Shown here: piece by piece, positions 6,948 through 9,073 of the stretch
Position numbering within the stretch: position 1 is the first letter of the stretch
Layout of the letters: each line of letters starts with the position of its first letter
DNA from: Gemmatimonadaceae bacterium
Lineage (GTDB): Bacteria > Gemmatimonadota > Gemmatimonadetes > Gemmatimonadales > Gemmatimonadaceae
Length of the DNA stretch: 9,073 nt
Reading direction: 5' to 3'
Assembly: GCA_013820975.1 (NCBI GenBank)
Contig: JACDHQ010000049.1
Coordinates: 1 to 9,073, forward strand
Notes under the pieces: generated by a model
Told to the model about the DNA's origin: nothing
The model's database searches: none
Seen by the model: the letters and a program-made list of their open reading frames with translations, nothing else
Made by a program: the position numbers and the translations under genes

Positions 6948-9073
6948 ATGCGCTCCAGACCCCCGATTCTCCTCGCCGCGACCTTCGCCGCCGCCATCCT
7001 GGCCGGCTGCGCCAGCCTGCCTGCCGGGGCGCCGGCGACCGCCGACGTCGTCATCGCCGCGACCACCGACGTCCACGGCCGCCTCCGCGCCTGGGACTAC
7101 TACGCGAACGCCGCCGACCCCGCCCGAGGCCTCACCCGCGCGGCCACGATCGTCGACTCACTCCGCACCGCCCACCCGGGCCAGGTCGTGCTCGTCGATG
7201 CGGGCGACCTCCTCCAGGGGAACCCGATGACGTACGTCGCGGCACGCCTCGCCGCCGACCAGCCGCATCCGGTTGCCGCGGCGATGAACGTGATGCGCTA
7301 CGACGCCGCGGCCGTCGGCAACCACGAGTTCAACTACGGGCTGCCGCTGCTCGAGAAGGCGATCGGCGAGGCGAACTTCCCGTTCCTCGCGGCCAATGCC
7401 TACCGGGTTGATGGAACGCGCGCCTACCGCGCCTGGCACATCGTCGAGCGGCAGGGCGCACGCGTGGCCATCGTCGGCGCCACCAATCCGGGCTCGATGA
7501 TCTGGGACCGCGACAACCTCTCGGGCCGCCTCGTCATCCGCGACATCGTGCCCGAGGTGCGGACCGCCGTCGCCGAAGCACGCGCCGCCGGTGCCGATGT
7601 CGTCGTCACGGTGCTGCACTCGGGACTCGATTCACCATCGAGTTACGACACCGTCACCACCGGCCTCCCGAGCGAGAACGTGTCGGCGCGCGTTGCACGC
7701 GAGATCCCGGGCATCGACGTCCTCGTCGTCGGGCACTCCCACCAGGAAGTTGCCGACACGACGATCAACGGGGTCCTCGTCATCCAGCCGAAGAACTGGG
7801 CCACCAGCGTCTCCGTCGCGCACCTCGCGCTCGTCCGCAGCGGCGGCCGCTGGCACGTGAGCGCGAAGCGCGCCGGGCTCGTTCAGGCGCACGGCCATGC
7901 CGAACACCAGGGGGTCGTCGCTGCAACGGCGGCGATGCATGACCGCACCGTTGCCTACGTCACGGCGCCCATCGGCACGACCGCGATGCAGTGGCGCAGC
8001 GACTCGGCGCGCCTCATCGACACCCCGATCGTCGACTTCACCCTCGAGGTGATGCGCCGTGCGGCGAATGCGGAGCTCGCATCGACGGCCGCGTTCAGCA
8101 CCGACGCGAGCTTCGGCCCGGGACCGATCACGGTCGCGCAGGTCGCGGCGCTGTACCCCTATGAGAACACGCTTCGCGCGATCCGCATCACCGGGCGCCA
8201 GCTCCGCGACTACCTCGAGTTCAGCAGCCGCTACTACCGCCAGACTCCCGATGGCCGCCCCGATCCCGATCCCGGGGTCCCAGGCTACAACTTCGACATC
8301 GTCGCCGGCGTCGAGTACGCGTACGACCTGTCGAAGCCCGCCGGCCAGCGGCTCACGCACCTCACACGCAACGGGCGACCGGTCGCCGACGGCGAGACAT
8401 TCACCTTCGCGCTGAACAACTACCGGCAAACCGGCGGCGGCGGCTACGCCATGCTGTCGGGCGCGCCGGTGGTGTACGAGAGCACCGATGGCATCCGCGA
8501 GATGCTGATCGAGGAAGTTCGCAACCGCGGAACCCTGCGCCCGGAGATGTACTTCGTTCGCAACTGGGGAATCGTCGGCGTCGGCGGTGTCTCGAGCAAG
8601 CCGTGGCCTGCCGCGACGCCCTTGCCGCCCGCCCCAGCCGTACCCGTGGTGAAGGATCCGGCACCTGCCCAGCGGATCACCGCCCGGACGTTGCGCATCA
8701 TCTCCACGAACGACTTTCACGGTGCGCTCGAGCCGATCCCCGATCTCCGTGGATACCTCAGGGGTGGGGCAGCGGCCGTGGCCGGAGTGATTGACGAGGC
8801 CCGCCGCGCCTGCGTGCCACCGGCGTGCCAGTCGCTGTTGCTCGATGGCGGCGACATGTTCACTGGCACTCCGATCTCCAACTTCGCGCACGGGCGCCCG
8901 GTGGTCGACGTGTACAACACGCTCGACTATGCGGCGGCCGCCCTCGGCAACCACGAGTTCGACTGGGGCCAGGACACGCTCCGCGCACGGATGCGACAGG
9001 CCCGCCATGCCTTCCTCGGGGCGAACGTCCGCTATGAGGACGGCACGGATGTCCCATGGATCCGCAACGACAC
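6948..9073 (+). CDS. YfkN-like fused nucleotidase lipoprotein: CpdB-like half plus UshA-like 5'-nucleotidase half (3' end beyond window)
   Basis: Probable exported enzyme releasing phosphate from nucleotides and 2',3'-cyclic nucleotides. 708 residues are present. The signal peptide has a lipobox L18-A-G-C21. The first metallophosphatase domain (about 33-290) has all metal motifs: D41/H43 (DVHG), D87 (DAGD), GNHE 124-127, H224 and GHSH 262-265. DYY, GNHEFNYG and WDRDNL resemble CpdB. Its C-terminal 5'-nucleotidase domain runs about 300-545, with YPYEN, YNFDIVAGVEY and NYRQTGGGGY (491-500). A Pro/Ala linker (about 552-577) leads to a second metallophosphatase domain with NDFHG (D589/H591), DGGD (D636) and GNHEFDWG (667-674), closer to UshA 5'-nucleotidases, still open at the edge. 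This order matches B. subtilis YfkN, a trifunctional phosphoesterase of about 1,460 residues. Both halves look active. Divergent from udk-phoBR; regulation by phosphate is inference. Confidence 0.9.
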   Translation, partial: MRSRPPILLAATFAAAILAGCASLPAGAPATADVVIAATTDVHGRLRAWDYYANAADPARGLTRAATIVDSLRTAHPGQVVLVDAGDLLQGNPMTYVAARLAADQPHPVAAAMNVMRYDAAAVGNHEFNYGLPLLEKAIGEANFPFLAANAYRVDGTRAYRAWHIVERQGARVAIVGATNPGSMIWDRDNLSGRLVIRDIVPEVRTAVAEARAAGADVVVTVLHSGLDSPSSYDTVTTGLPSENVSARVAREIPGIDVLVVGHSHQEVADTTINGVLVIQPKNWATSVSVAHLALVRSGGRWHVSAKRAGLVQAHGHAEHQGVVAATAAMHDRTVAYVTAPIGTTAMQWRSDSARLIDTPIVDFTLEVMRRAANAELASTAAFSTDASFGPGPITVAQVAALYPYENTLRAIRITGRQLRDYLEFSSRYYRQTPDGRPDPDPGVPGYNFDIVAGVEYAYDLSKPAGQRLTHLTRNGRPVADGETFTFALNNYRQTGGGGYAMLSGAPVVYESTDGIREMLIEEVRNRGTLRPEMYFVRNWGIVGVGGVSSKPWPAATPLPPAPAVPVVKDPAPAQRITARTLRIISTNDFHGALEPIPDLRGYLRGGAAAVAGVIDEARRACVPPACQSLLLDGGDMFTGTPISNFAHGRPVVDVYNTLDYAAAALGNHEFDWGQDTLRARMRQARHAFLGANVRYEDGTDVPWIRND

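Noticed and set aside
7632..9008. Long minus-strand open frame (458 codons)
   Set aside because: It lies wholly antisense to the fused nucleotidase, whose frame has all metal-binding motifs. The antisense product is low-complexity Arg/Val/Ala/Asp-rich without domain signatures.

Overview
The window is GC-rich, densely coding bacterial DNA. Gene content, heavy use of C/G at third codon positions and lipoprotein signals suggest a Gram-negative (outer-membrane-bearing) organism. Gemmatimonadota is my best guess, but the sequence alone does not prove it. No rRNA, tRNA, CRISPR array, insertion sequence or phage gene was seen. There is no gene-free stretch longer than about 211 bases.

The window is a phosphate-starvation (Pho) locus. 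On the left, pstS (phosphate-binding lipoprotein) and pstC (permease; cut by the window edge) run leftward with a 4-base overlap. Divergent from pstS is an outer-membrane porin-like beta-barrel gene. The 175-base gap between them holds three TGT(A/C)AC hexamers at about one-helical-turn spacing, a convincing candidate PhoB operator. Next, on the + strand, is a small gene for a degenerate response-regulator receiver domain, with a second hexamer pair upstream. Its 3' end overlaps the 3' end of phoR by 9 bases.

In the middle, a tightly packed leftward operon udk-phoB-phoR encodes uridine kinase, an OmpR/PhoB-type response regulator and a PhoR-type sensor kinase. udk and phoB overlap by ATGA, and phoB and phoR are 3 bases apart. 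Divergent from udk is a large lipoprotein gene, cut by the right edge. It fuses a CpdB-like 2',3'-cyclic phosphodiesterase/3'-nucleotidase to a UshA-like 5'-nucleotidase, the layout of Bacillus subtilis YfkN. A good -10 element lies 6 bases upstream of its ATG with no Shine-Dalgarno, suggesting a leaderless mRNA.

The genes make a coherent scavenging scheme. The nucleotidase would strip phosphate from extracellular nucleotides, the porin and Pst transporter would bring phosphate in, PhoR/PhoB would control expression, and Udk would salvage the released uridine/cytidine. The individual families are well known. The arrangement (udk inside phoBR, the fused nucleotidase beside it, and the orphan receiver tail-to-tail with phoR) is the most notable part.
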